Shown here: positions 22,536-32,900 of the stretch, one piece after another
How positions within the stretch are numbered: the first letter of the stretch is position 1
How the letters are laid out: each line of letters begins with the position of its first letter
From: Lolium rigidum
Taxonomy: Eukaryota > Streptophyta > Magnoliopsida > Poales > Poaceae
Assembly: GCF_022539505.1 (NCBI RefSeq)
Contig: NC_061508.1
Span: forward strand, 97,071,276-97,135,275
Direction: 5' to 3'
DNA length: 64,000 bases
Translations under genes and position numbers: made by a program
The notes under the pieces: generated by a model
What the model was told of the DNA's origin: nothing
Database searches by the model: none
Seen by the model: the letters and a program-made list of their open reading frames with translations, nothing else

Positions 22536-23549
22536 TCTGCCATCTCTTGAAATGAGAACCAGTAAACGGGCTCGGTTTGAGCGCAACAGCAAAACCAGAC
22601 GGTGAAAATTGCCTAAGCATATAAGGTTTTTGGATTGTTGGATTATTAGGCAATTTCCGTGTGAGTTTAATTACCGAAAGCAACATTACAGATGCACAAG
22701 CATACTTAACCACACACATCAGACTAAGCACATGCATCAGATCTGAACATGGAACAAGTAGCAGTGCAAGGTAGGAGAGGAAAAGCACGTACATCGCGAC
22801 CGGGAAGGTCACACCAGCAGCACCACCATGGGAGTTGTTGATGTCTCCCATGGTGTAATCGGAGACGTCGATGAAGCAATCGAACCGTCGAAGAAGAGCA
22901 CGAACAGCAGCGAGCAGTCACGCCGAGGCGCTCCCCAAAAACCTTATCGTCCGTCTCCCGGTGCAGGATCTCAACGGACGGGGTTTCGGAGGCCTGCTCT
23001 CCCGGACGGCTGTGCACGCAGTCGCCGGGATGGGGAAGACTAGAGAGTAGCGCAGCAAAAGAAACTTCGCGAGAGAGACGGACTAGAGAGTTCTAAGAGT
23101 TCTATTCTCCAGATCTGATCTGTCTCCTTGAATAGTCTAGGAGGAGAGCCGCCCCGACCGCGTTGCCACGCGTAGGAAGCTAGGGACACGCGGCGAGCAT
23201 GCACATGCAGGTCGACACGTAAAAATTTAGGCTTCCTTGAGTGTGTCTCGAACTCAAACTCGAGTCACGAAACGCGACGTGCGTGGCGTGGCGTGGCGTG
23301 ACGTGCCGAGCCGAGGCGGGGCGGGCGGAGGAGGAGGAATGCGCGAGGGCTCCTTCTATTCTCACTTAGTTGGAAGGAGTAGAACAACAGCCCTTATATA
23401 CCACTCCAACTCACTCACAACTAGCAATGTGGGACTAAACTTTGTCCCCCAAAGCTGTCTCAAACTGCCAACGTAATGGGTCTTGAGATTTCAGGAATTG
23501 TAGACTACATGGGCTGCCTTACTGGGCTGCAGCTCATCTACATTCAACA
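22536..23549 (-). mobile_element. 5' part of a Ty1/copia element
   Basis: On the minus strand a boundary TGTTGAATGTAG at 23549 starts an LTR-like region with TATA (gtggtatataaggg, about 23388-23402). This is followed by a leader and the start of a gag-like protein: MGDINNSHGGAAGVTFPV (about 22851) and, after a probable intron, ALKPSPFTGSHFKRWQSK (about 22580-22536). The F.G..FKRWQ motif is typical of the copia gag N-terminus. The gag is cut by element 3 directly after this motif. The inner LTR boundary and primer site were not recognised. Confidence 0.65.
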
Positions 23550-24143
23550 TGCTCCACCTCTGTATCCCTATTCTTCTGTTGCTTGTGAGTCAGAACATTA
23601 TCCCTAGAACATCAATCTCAGAGCCCTTTCCGATGGTCCAGATGCCAGTAGCAAATGCTCCTGGGAACCAAAACTCCACTCCCCAAATTTGTGTACTATC
23701 ATGATCTATATATGGTTGGACAAGTTATTGGTCAAAGCTTGCATCTAGACAACACCTTAATTAGGGGGACTGAAAGTGCTTGAATGTAGAAATGAAGGGC
23801 CTGTATTTAGACACAGCACCCGAAGCTTGATTTAGACAACACATAGAGCTTGAATTTAGACAAATACATAGCTAAGACTGAAGTACATACATATGCAAGT
23901 TCATGCAACCTGCTTACGAAGTAACAAAACCGACTAATTAATTTAAGGCATGTTACGCCAACGAGATCGATATATAGCAGCTAGCTAGCTACTTCATCGA
24001 TCAGTACCAGCAACTGGTTTCCGCCAGATTTATTCGAGAATCAGTTGACAACCGAACCAACCACGGGAATCTAGCACAAAACGCGCTCCATTTACACCAT
24101 TGAAACGAGCAAAATCGACAACGACGCTCCTCATGGCCGGCAC
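23550..24143. other. Intergenic, 3' flank of the EPFL9-like gene
   Basis: It is AT-rich unique-looking sequence with loosely repeated 'cttgaatttagacaa/cttgatttagacaac' motifs (23780-23860). No ORF or transposon end is seen. It probably includes the 3' UTR of the EPFL9-like gene. Confidence 0.4.
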
Positions 24144-25024
24144 CTAGATATGGCAGAAACACCTGTAGTGGTAGGCGCTGTTCATCGGATCGCTGGTGTC
24201 GACGGGGATTACATGCGCGCTGCACCTGTGCCGGCAGCCACGGCACTCGTTGTAGGTGCACGTCGGAGCCCTCGATCCCACAAGCCGCCCTCTCATGATC
24301 CCGCTCCGCCCAGCCGTCGTTGTCGACCAACTCGTCGCCGCTGGTGGTCCTTCTTCTGATCTCGCTAAGCCCTGCAACATGTGCATGCGAAAATGGCTTA
24401 AAACTCAAAACTAAGCGTAGTGGTGCATGTGATTTCATTTAGCAGCTACTACCTCTAAAATAAGTGCCTTTAGTTGTGAAATCATCCGTATCTAGAAAAA
24501 AAAACTGAAACACTTTTTTTTTGAGATCCTGAAACACTTATTTTAGAACAAAGGGAGTAGCTAGCAAGTCTAACCATATTCCAGCATCTTTGGTTTCATC
24601 TTTATACAACGTGAGGAAGACAACCATACAAAGCCGTGCAAAGATTCGCATGAATTACAATACTTCCTCGGATCGATAATAAATATCATGGTTTTAGTTC
24701 GAATTTAAATGAAAACCACAATAGTTATTATAGATCGAAGAGAGTAGTACACGACCCATGGTTCAAAAAAAAAGTAGTACACGATCGGTCATATGCCTTT
24801 ACCTTCTTTTCTGTCTTGAGGATCGACGGTGAGAATGTCCGAGCAGCTAGAACATCACCTTCTATCACGTACAGTAGCAAATATGAGTACATGTTAGAAG
24901 AAGGAAAGCAACTGAGTACGTGTGCATGCATGCTTATAGGACATAGGTACGTACCGATAATAAGCGTAGCAACGAGGAGGAGATGGCACAACAACTGCAA
25001 CTTATTTCTTCCCGGTCCGGCCAT
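24144..25024 (-). CDS. EPFL9: EPFL9/STOMAGEN-like secreted cysteine-rich peptide
   Basis: There are three exons on the minus strand, 25024-24955, 24861-24803 and 24371-24144, all with GT..AG introns and matching phases, giving 118 residues. Residues 1-23 (MAGPGRNKLQLLCHLLLVATLII) form a signal peptide. A 50-odd-residue propeptide follows, then the mature domain starting near GSRAPTCTYNECRGC and ending YHYRCFCHI. The six cysteines of the EPFL9 domain are all present in C-x5-C-x2-C-x3-C..C-x-C spacing. STOMAGEN/EPFL9 is a positive regulator of stomatal density that competes for the ERECTA/TMM receptors in the apoplast; that role is transferred by homology. Oddities are AHV where grass EPFL9 has AEQV, and a terminal Ile instead of Arg, so it may be a diverged paralogue. 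The second intron holds two MITEs. Confidence 0.85.
24447..24559. mobile_element. Stowaway-like MITE in EPFL9-like intron 2
   Basis: The inverted ends ctacctctaaaataagtg and cacttattttagaacaaagggag are flanked by TA (24447-24448 and 24558-24559). This is the classic grass Stowaway end. About 109 bp, no coding capacity. Confidence 0.8.
24661..24746. mobile_element. Second Stowaway-like MITE in the same intron
   Basis: The ends cttcctcggatcgataataa and ttattatagatcgaagagag are imperfect inverted repeats, flanked by TA on both sides (24661-24662, 24745-24746). About 82 bp. Confidence 0.7.
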
Positions 25025-25090
25025 TTCTCCTCTTGGATCCAGTTGACCTACAGCTAGCTAGATGCGATCACCCGAGGCAGAAGGAGGCAG

Positions 25091-25113
25091 GGCATATATA
25101 CGCTATATATAGT
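25091..25113 (-). promoter_or_regulatory. TATA-rich core promoter of the EPFL9-like gene
   Basis: The minus strand reads actatatatagcgtatatat, about 80 bp upstream of the ATG at 25024. Position and sequence fit a plant TATA box; no transcription start can be proven. Confidence 0.55.
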
Positions 25114-25973
25114 ACGGTCATGTCCATGCGTGTGCATTTTTAGGTAGAAAGTAGAAGATGAAAAGGTGAAGAGATGGAAAGGAGGGTAAAAGGCTCTGAT
25201 GGATGCATAATGCATGGTACCGTTACGTAGAGAGAAAAAGGACATGGCCTATAGTGCACGATTTGTCTGTTTTATGGTTCTAGGGTCTTCGCCAAAAATT
25301 ACGAAACTACCCACCATGAATGTGTACTCAGTGAATGTTGTAGTTGCTACCTACTTTTTCTATGCTCTCTGTAACCTTTGATCAGTAGGATTTTCAAAAT
25401 ATTTGTGTAGAATTTAAATCTGATAGAAAATTTTCTTGATGTTGGTTGACTCATAGGATCATATCTCGTAGAAAACAATATCATAAAATATTTTAATTTA
25501 AATTTCACTGGAAAATAGCATGAGATTAGACCTCGTGAAAAAGAATCACCAATCAAATAAAATATCTCGTTCCATAGAATTCAAATAAACATGGCATCAC
25601 AATTCAATAGGATTCCTACTTTTACACTTTCCCGATCTTACAAATCAAATGAGACCTTACTATCCCATCAATTGTCGCTTTTGCGAATTGTTGGATCAAG
25701 ATCTTCTTATCATTCTATATTTACACGATTCTTGAAGTCTTGACAGTGGTTTCGAAATAGCAAAATCATTCTCTTTTCAACTTAGACTTCAGGGTGTTCA
25801 AAAGAAGTCATATATTGGAGTACCAAAAATCACATAATTTTAAGCTTGTAAAAATTACACAAAATATGTGCTTGTAGATAATGGACATAAGTATGTGTGT
25901 GTATTTTGAAACATAAACATGACCTCAGTTCTCAAAATTCCTTATAGGTGAACGTAAAAATAGTCTACATGCA
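25114..25973. other. AT-rich intergenic, upstream of EPFL9-like gene
   Basis: No ORF of substance. The 25.35-25.70 kb part contains 'gtaggattttcaaa', 'ctcataggatcat' and 'caataggattcctac' motifs reminiscent of a degenerate DNA-transposon derivative, but no ends or target duplication were identified. Confidence 0.3.
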
Positions 25974-27653
25974 TGAACTTTTTCACATTTATGCAGATGA
26001 CGTGGTCGTTTTCCTGCGCCCTGTTGTGATGGATCTCAAGGTCTTCGCTGCGATCATTAAGGATTTTGGCGATGCCTCTAGTCTCCGCACCAACATGGAT
26101 AAATGCTCAGCAAATCTCATTAGATGTTCCAGCACAGACGAAGAGACCATTGACCGCGAGCTTAGTTGCCCGGTGGTTCCCTTCCCTCTCCGCTACCTTG
26201 GGCTCCCCCTGACGCTGAGAAAACCTACGGCAGCACAGCTCCAGTACCTAGTGGATAAAGTGGCCAACAAGCTGCCAACTTGGAGGGCCTCCCTTTTGGA
26301 CAGAGGTGGACGTCTGGAGTTAGTCCGAGCGACACTCTCGGCAATTCCCATTTTCTCAATGATGTCTCTCGACATCCCAGTGAAGACACTCACAGCTATC
26401 GAGAAGATTATACGGGGATTCCTGTGGAAAGGCCGTAAGGATGTCAAAGGTGGCCACTGTTTGGTGGCGTGGGATAAAGTCTGTGCCCCAAAAGAATGGG
26501 GAGGACTTGGCATTCCTAACCTCCGGTACATGAACATCGCCCTAAGGGCCAGATGGCTGTGGCTCCTACGAGTTGATGACTCGAAGCCGTGGAAAGAGTT
26601 GAACATACAAGTGCCACAGGTGGTGAGGCAGCTCTTTGACGGGGCAACCTACTCGGTGCTAGGAGACGGGGCGTCCACCTTTTTCTGGACAGATCGGTGG
26701 CTCCCTGAGGGGCGACTGGCAGACGTAGCCCCAAACCTCGTGAAGGCGATCCCAAAATGTCTCATGCGTCTGCGCAAGGTCCGAGAAGGATTGACCGGCG
26801 CCTGGTTAGATGACATCCCACCCGACCTGGACGCGTCAGCGATCCGGGAACTCTTTGATGTGGCAGATCGTTTGGAGGATGTAGCCCTTTTGGAGGGCGT
26901 AGAGGACAGCTTCAGGTGGGGCTGGGAGAAAGATTTCTCCTACTCCGCGCGCTCTGGCTACCGCGCGATGTTCGGGGGAAGGATAGAGATGCCAGGAGCA
27001 CTCCAGATATGGCGTTCGAGGGCCCCACCAAACTGCAGGGTCTTCTTATGGCTTGCTGCTAGGAATAGATGTTGGACCGCAGACAGGCTTAGCAGGCATG
27101 GCCTTCCCCACCCGGCCTCATGCCCTTTCTGCGATCAGAGCGACGAGACCTTGAACCATCTGCTGATGGGATGTGTGTTGGCATGAGAGGTATGGGCGAC
27201 GTGCTTACGCTGGTGGGGGAAGCTGCACTGGTTGCCACAGATGGACACAGACTTCGTGGCTTGGCTGCAGGGCAAGCGTGGAGGGCCTAGTGGTGACCGA
27301 GACCTTTGGACAGGTGTGACTCTCATCTGTTGGTGCCTATAGCGGCACCGTAATGACGTTGTCTTCGATAGAGTGGCACCTTCCAAGTCCACGGTGCTCT
27401 CTAGGATCTCCGATGAAGCAGAGTTGTGGAGACTTGCCGGGATCTTCAGGGGTTTCCTTGCGCCAGTGGATAAGTGGAGATGTCGCGAGTAGTCCGGTTA
27501 GGTGTGTGTGCTACCTTCCTCTAGGGGTAGCGGGGGGTTGCGCTCCGTGGGCGTCTGTGCCTCGAGCGTGTTGTATCTCGGCCTTCTGGCCGCTCTTCTT
27601 GACTCAGATACGTCTATCCATGATGTATCCTTTAAAAAAAAACTTTTTCACAT
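25974..27653 (+). mobile_element. 5'-truncated LINE (L1-type) with target duplication
   Basis: The body (about 25989-27637) ends in an A-run (27630-27638). The flanks share 'aactttttcacattt' (25974-25988 and just after the A-run), a target-site duplication of about 15 bp. The 5' end is truncated so that the first retained codons encode the YADD catalytic motif of reverse transcriptase. No promoter or ORF1 remains. Confidence 0.85.
25983..27487 (+). pseudogene. LINE reverse transcriptase C-terminal part with zf-RVT
   Basis: The open frame from about 25983 begins HIYADDVVVF, the reverse-transcriptase active site with two Asp. It continues through the thumb-like region (LRYLGLPLTLRKPT, RGFLWKGRKDVKGG) to a zf-RVT domain (NCRVFLWLAARNRCWTADRL.., CPFCDQSDETLNHLLMGC). 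A TGA at 27184-27186 and a TAG near 27341 interrupt the frame, which otherwise continues to about 27490 (..FRGFLAPVDKWRCRE). The endonuclease and most of the polymerase are missing, so it is inactive. Confidence 0.85.
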
Positions 27654-28830
27654 TTTTTAAACTTAAATGATATCATTCTTGCAGGATTATATGTGCCTCT
27701 CGGTTCTCAAAATTCCTTAGGTGATCAGCAGATTCACGCTGTGCATGGAATTCATAGAGAGTAACGATCAACAACGTCCTAAAAAAGATATTGTCAGGAT
27801 GTGGTAGCGTCTAGACATTCACGCGCGCACCAATACTCATTTTTACAAGCAGAAAACAACAACACGTACGGAGCACAACAAAAGGCTGATAAGGTACAGT
27901 AGGACATGTCGAACGGGACCTTGCAGAGCGCACATGGAGAATCTAAAGCCATCGTCCAACCTCCCGCAAATACAATGATACCAAATGGCCTGATCGATTA
28001 TGTTGCATTGCCTTGCGTCGTCTGTTAACCTGGAAATACAATTCTAACAGCGTCTTGGCCTACCGGTTAAGCATCCGTCATTGAAACAACATCGTGATTC
28101 GTGCATACCAGCGTGCAGCATTAAGTTACAGACTATGTTACAAGTATTGAAGCTTAATCTTGCGCTCCATGTATTCTGTAGCGCGAATCACGAGGAGAAT
28201 CGGACAATCGAAACTTGACCGGTAGGTGACGGTGCCGCTAGAAAAATCGCTTTGTCCGTTAACCAGGAGACCGGGCAGAGTCTTTGTGAGCATCTCTGGC
28301 CGTGACCCCAACGGCACATGGGTGCTATGGGGGTGCCGGTTGATGTTGCCGTGTACGAGGGTCAATGTCTTTTTCCGGCGGCGCTCCTAGTAGTGGCAAT
28401 ATACTTGGGTAAGTTTTATTCATTGTAGCTGATGAAAAATTAAGTCTACACCGATGAGCTACGGAGGGTATCCCGGGATGGACTGGCTAGCCATCCACAC
28501 CCAAAATATTTTATGACACTTCTCTGATACAAACATCCGTAACATAGCCACATAAGATGTTGAGAGTGGATCGGTACCCAGTCTAGCACTAATGTATGCA
28601 CTAGATCCACTCCTAAGATGTTTTGTGGCTACCCTGCCCATGTGCCCGCCCATGTGCTGCAAACATGGCGCACATTCAAGGGAGGGTAGCCAATGCAAAT
28701 CCTCGAATAGATCACCCCCCCCCCCTCCCCTGTCGCGTGGTATAGTGCATGAAGAATGGGCGTGAGATGGTTACGGGGTGTATATTTCTTGCCCTACTAT
28801 AGGCCAAACTATCAGAGCACTAGGTCCAAT
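27654..28830. other. Intergenic with a possible MITE-like palindromic stretch
   Basis: No gene is recognised. The phrase 'ttctcaaaattcctta' is shared by 25929-25944 and about 27703-27718, on both sides of the LINE, an additional duplication beyond its target repeat. Between 28470 and 28690 'gctagccatcc/gtggctaccctgcccatg/ggagggtagcc' form loose inverted repeats. A C9-10 homopolymer is at 28717-28728. A 75-codon minus ORF (28138-28365) is unassigned. Confidence 0.35.
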
Positions 28831-28867
28831 CACTAGTAGGAAAATCCTTATAGTCGGAGCTTAGTTC

Positions 28868-29145
28868 TGTGGCGCACCACTAAAAATGCGCCACATAATG
28901 TTATTTTGTGGCGCACCATGCTAGGTGCGCCACAGAAATAGCTTAATTTTGTGGCGCACTACTGAACCCTGCGCCACGAAATTATATGGGGCCCACATCC
29001 TGCCACCACCAATTATTAGTGTAGGTATTTACGTGGCGCACATGGCGTGCTGCGCCACAGAAATAACTCTTTCTGTGGCGCACGTGCTTCGGTGCGCCAC
29101 AGAAGTAGTTGATTCTGTGGCGCACTTATTCTGGTGCGCCACAGA
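28868..29145. repeat. Left subterminal hairpin array of the CACTA element
   Basis: At least six pairs of gtggcgcac and gtgcgccac lie within 280 bp, mostly embedded in 'ttctgtggcgcac..gtgcgccacagaa', so each pair can fold into a short hairpin. In En/Spm, subterminal repeats bind the TnpA-type protein; that role here is inference. Confidence 0.85.
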
Positions 29146-29159
29146 ACTAAGAGAGCTTA

Positions 29160-29520
29160 TATCAGCGCCGGCCGTGCCCTCTCCCCTCTCCTGTTCACCT
29201 CTCCCCTCTCCCCTCTCCTCCGATCGCGCCGCCATGGTCATCGCTATCGCCGTCGCCGCCGCCTTCCTCCGCGAGGGCCGCATGCCGCCACGCTCCTCCC
29301 ATCCCCGCCACCTGCAGCACAAGCTTCCGCTACGGCGAGGAGGGGCCGCCGCGAGGAGGGGCCGCCATCGCGTTAAGGTGGAGGAGCCACCGCGTCCTCC
29401 TCCTCCTCCACCGCTGCCGTCGTCGTCAACCTCCTCCTCCACCCCTGTCATCGGTGAACTCTCTCCCCTCCCCTCCCCTCCCCTCCCCTCCCTCTTCCTC
29501 TCCCGCGCGAGCACAAAGTG
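29160..29520. other. GC-rich captured-gene-like stretch inside CACTA
   Basis: C/T-rich 'ctctcccctctcc' repeats on the plus strand surround an ATG at 29234 (MVIAIAVAAAFLREGRMPPRS..). The composition resembles a 5' UTR plus first exon, with a possible splice donor 'catcggtgaac' at about 29450. No family is recognised and the downstream exons are not evident. It could be a captured host exon or merely a family-specific spacer. Confidence 0.35.
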
Positions 29521-29596
29521 CTCGACGAAATGCTCGTGTGTCTGCTCCGGTTGTGTCTTCTTCGTTGTTGTTGCTGTGCTACCGGCTGTTATTGCT

Positions 29597-29805
29597 TTGT
29601 TGATGTGCTACTTGGATGCAATCTATCTATCTATCCTAGCTTGATGTCATTGTTGCTGCAGCTAGATGCATGCTCTGAGTTGTCTGTCTTGTTGCTGTTC
29701 ATGTGCTACTGGCTGCTGTTGCTGTTGATGTGCTACTGGATGCAATCTATCTATATATCCTAGCTTGTTGTCATTGTTGCTGCAGCTAGATGCATGCTCT
29801 TGCAG
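29597..29805. repeat. Tandem duplication, period about 124 bp (CACTA interior)
   Basis: 'ttgatgtgctact(t)ggatgcaatct..' begins at about 29600 and again at about 29724. Both copies run through 'tgttgctgcagctagatgc'. They are non-coding. Confidence 0.8.
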
Positions 29806-30043
29806 CTTCTCACCATTCCTGGTGAACTATACTGTTGCTATTGCTTGTGTGTTCATGCTCTAAATGGTCAAATGATCATCATGTGCTAGTGATTTACTTA
29901 CTGGCTCATTGCTCATGCCTTTTACTTAATGTCCGAAGCTATTGCTATGTCTCTGTAGCTTCTCACCATGTATTGGATGAACTCCTTAATTATGCAGTAA
30001 TGATTCCTTTGATGTGTTATTGAAGCTTGGATGGAAGCCAACT

Positions 30044-30870
30044 AGAGTTGGGTACCCTAGCTTTGTTTTGAACTCAACCGAGTAATGATAAATTTCTATT
30101 TCTTGTTGGCTTGGATGAATTTATGGTTGATGTACCTCGGTAGTGGTTCACTGGTGTGATTGCTTGTGCCGTGTCTGTCTTTGTAACCTCATTAGCTCTT
30201 GCTACTGCCACTCGGTTGCATCTCATAGTTGGATAATTGGTGAAAATAGAGATATTCACATTAGGGAATCATGTAAATGAATGCCACTGTGGTATCCTTT
30301 GAAGAAAATGGGATGTTTCTGATGGTTTAAAAGACTAGGTGATGCTAGGTTATTAAGTTGGTCGTCAAGGTTGGTTTTATCACGGTTAAGTTGGATAGGC
30401 TATGTGTTCTTGCTTACTTATGCATATCCATCTCTCTTGGATTGACTAGCTCGAGGCTTGGCCTCTCTCTGCCAGACATCACTTGGTTACTACCAAGTGA
30501 TGAATAATCCCTTATGGTACCCCAGCTTTATTTTGAACTCAACTGAGTAATGATAAATTTCTATTTCTTGTTGGCTTTGATGAAATTAGAGATATCCACA
30601 GTAGGGGATCATGTAAATGAATGCCACTGTGGTATCCTTTGAAGAAAAAGGACCGTTTCTGATGGTTTTAAAAGGCTAGGTGGTGCTAGGTGATTCAGTT
30701 GGCTACCAAGACTTGTCTCATCCGGTTAGTTGGGATATGCTATGTGTTGTTGCTTGTTTAGGCATATCTATCACTTACTTGGATTCATCGGTTCTTGATT
30801 GGCCTCTCTTTTGCCGACATCACTTGGTCTATATACCAAGTGATGAATAATCCCTTTGGAGCATCTCGCT
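30044..30870. repeat. Tandem duplication, period about 466 bp (CACTA interior)
   Basis: 'ttttgaactcaacyga' at about 30066 recurs at about 30532, followed in both copies by 'gccactgtggtatccttt' and by 'cacttggt..accaagtgatgaa', itself a small palindrome. Copies are roughly 85-90 percent alike by eye. Confidence 0.75.
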
Positions 30871-30944
30871 CCATGCATGCTATGTGTGTTTGAGCATCTT
30901 GACTTATGTCACCATGGTTGCTGGTTTGTTGGTGTTTTTGTACT

Positions 30945-32270
30945 TTCCGATGATTAGATGGTTGGTCGATCACTCGTACACTCGGGGGTGGAGCAAGTGA
31001 GCCTGGTGTGATGGCACAAGTATCAATATTTTGTGCATCCTACCTAGCCTCGCTTACTCCATCCCTGGATGTTAATATTTGTTTCGACCAACAAAGTACG
31101 AGACATTCCATTTAGTTCATACTAGCTACTTCTTAATTGCATTGGCCTTTCTTCCATTTTAGTGCCGATGATTAAATTGTTTGGTCACTTGTACACTCTG
31201 GGGTGGGGCCAGTGAGCTCGGTGCGATGGCACAAATATCAATCTCTTGTGCATCCTACCCGGCCTCACCGACCCCATCCCGAGATGTTAATATTTCTTTC
31301 GACCAACAAAGTATGAGGCATATGATATCTAGCTGAGATACCACTTGGCTCTTTCTTCCATTTTAGTGCCGATGATTAGAATGTTTGGTCACCTATACGC
31401 CGCAATATACTTTGTAGACGGGCCCCCTTTCCCCGGCCGCCGTTCCGGTGAACGAGTCTTTGACGAGACAACAACGCCGACCTGCCTCTCGGTGCATCAC
31501 TACTTTTCTTCTCTCGCCGTCCGATACGTGAACGAGTCCTTAATGCAAAGACGGTGCCGGCCTCCCTAGCATCATGCCGGCCCACGTTGCCGCGCTTCGA
31601 GCCGTGTCTCACGCGCCCGCACTCTTCGCCTTTTGCCCGGTGAACGAATAGACTAATCGTTGGAATAAGGAAGCCGATGACGGCCGATCGCAATTTAATC
31701 TTGCGACCGGCCGTCATCGGTTTCCTTATTCCAACGATCGATCTATTGGTTCACCGGCAAGAAGGCGAACAGATGCAGGCGCGGGACACACGGCTCGAAG
31801 CGCGGCAACACGGCCCGGCATAATGCTGGGCAGGCCGGCACGGTCTTTGCATCAAGGACTCGTTCAGCTGGACCGGCGAGGGACTGTCGTGGTTACGCGC
31901 CCGAGAGGCGGATCGGCGTTGTTGTGTCGTCAAGCACCCGTTCACGCGAACGGCGGCCGGGAAAGAGGCCCTCCGCAAAGTATATTGCGGTGTATCTTGC
32001 AACTATGGTTTCGACCGTAGTATTTGTGTTGACCAACAATGTATGAGGCACTTATTCCATTTTGTCATTCCATTTGCTTTGAGATTTTCAAAATGCCGAT
32101 GATTAAAATGTTTGGTCACCGTACACTCGGGGGTGGCGTAAGTGAGCCTGGTAAGATAGCACAAATATCAATCTTGTGCATCGGACTTGGTCTCACTTAC
32201 GCCATCCCATAATGTTAATATTTGTGTTGACCAACAATGTATGAGGCATTTATTCCATTTCTCTTGTGCA
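30945..32270. repeat. Array of about 200-bp repeats, four copies (CACTA interior)
   Basis: Each unit starts near 'tgccgatgattaraatg' (about 30946, 31166, 31369, 32094) and ends near 'gaccaacaawgtatgaggc'. A 'tggtgtgatggcacaa..atcaat' segment lies in the middle. The third unit is split by the inverted-repeat insertion at 31396-31994. Confidence 0.75.
31396..31994. repeat. Long inverted repeat (about 297-bp arms) nested in CACTA
   Basis: The left arm begins tacgccgcaatatactttg and the right arm ends caaagtatattgcggtgta. The arms meet near 31693 in 'gccgatgacggccg..cggccgtcatcgg'. They pair along most of their length (for example the gacgggc/gccc region, the 'cgaacggcggccggg' region and 'gcggcaac'). 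No target duplication is visible. It may be a foldback or MITE insertion; its transcript would be a long hairpin. Confidence 0.75.
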
Positions 32271-32639
32271 TCGGACTTGTTGGTCTCACTTTCTTCCATT
32301 TTCATCATAGTAGGAACTGGATGAAGACCCCGATGCAAGCGAGCCTCGGTGGGTAGAGATGAGGGAGCAAAGGAGGAACCGGATGAAGACTACTTTGTAT
32401 CTCGAAATTGTGAATTTTGTATGAATTAAGAGTTGTATGCAAAACATTTGACACTTGCCACTATATATGTATCTCGATCGGGCTCTAAGTAATGTGAGGA
32501 TGATGTCTATGTTATATATGTGCAATGTACATGATATTTATATTATATCCGAATGTTGCTGTATATAACACCGTATATTGTTGTCTATAAACCGCATGTG
32601 TATAGCAAGCGACACAAAATCGTGTATAATACAAGCAAA

Positions 32640-32830
32640 TTACGTGGCGCACTCGAAAACCAATTACGTAGGCGCACGCCTTTCGTGGCGCACCTAAGAA
32701 CACGTGCGCCACAGAAACCTTAATTCTGTGGCGCATGGGCCGGTGCGCCACAGAAACCTTATTTTTGTGGCGAAGTTTCTGTGGCGCACCTCCCATGCGC
32801 CACAGAATGCATTTTTGGTGCGCCACTGAC
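32640..32830. repeat. Right subterminal hairpin array of the CACTA element
   Basis: GTGGCGCAC/GTGCGCCAC units are repeated at least six times, as in the left array, next to the right terminal repeat. Confidence 0.8.
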
Positions 32831-32900
32831 GAGGCTTTTCCTACTAGTGAATGTGAGTAGGATCACTTAGACATGCTTCATAATTGGAAAAGAAACAATC

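Larger units (their letters stand above)
28831..32849. mobile_element. CACTA (En/Spm-type) DNA transposon, non-autonomous
   Basis: The terminal inverted repeats are CACTAGTAGGAAAA (28831) and TTTTCCTACTAGTG (to 32849). The 3-bp target duplication is aat on both sides (28828-28830, 32850-32852). Subterminal regions are packed with GTGGCGCAC/GTGCGCCAC units. The 4019-bp interior contains a GC-rich, gene-exon-like stretch (29160-29510), several tandem duplications and a 0.6-kb palindrome, but no transposase domain in any frame, so it would need a partner element. Confidence 0.93.

Noticed and set aside
28138..28365. 75-codon minus ORF in the intergenic region
   Set aside because: No recognised family, no promoter or splice context; length is within chance.
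28925..29644. 239-codon plus-strand ORF in the CACTA element
   Set aside because: Its first third is translation of the terminal hairpin repeats and the rest is low-complexity; no domain. Kept only as a possible captured-exon region.
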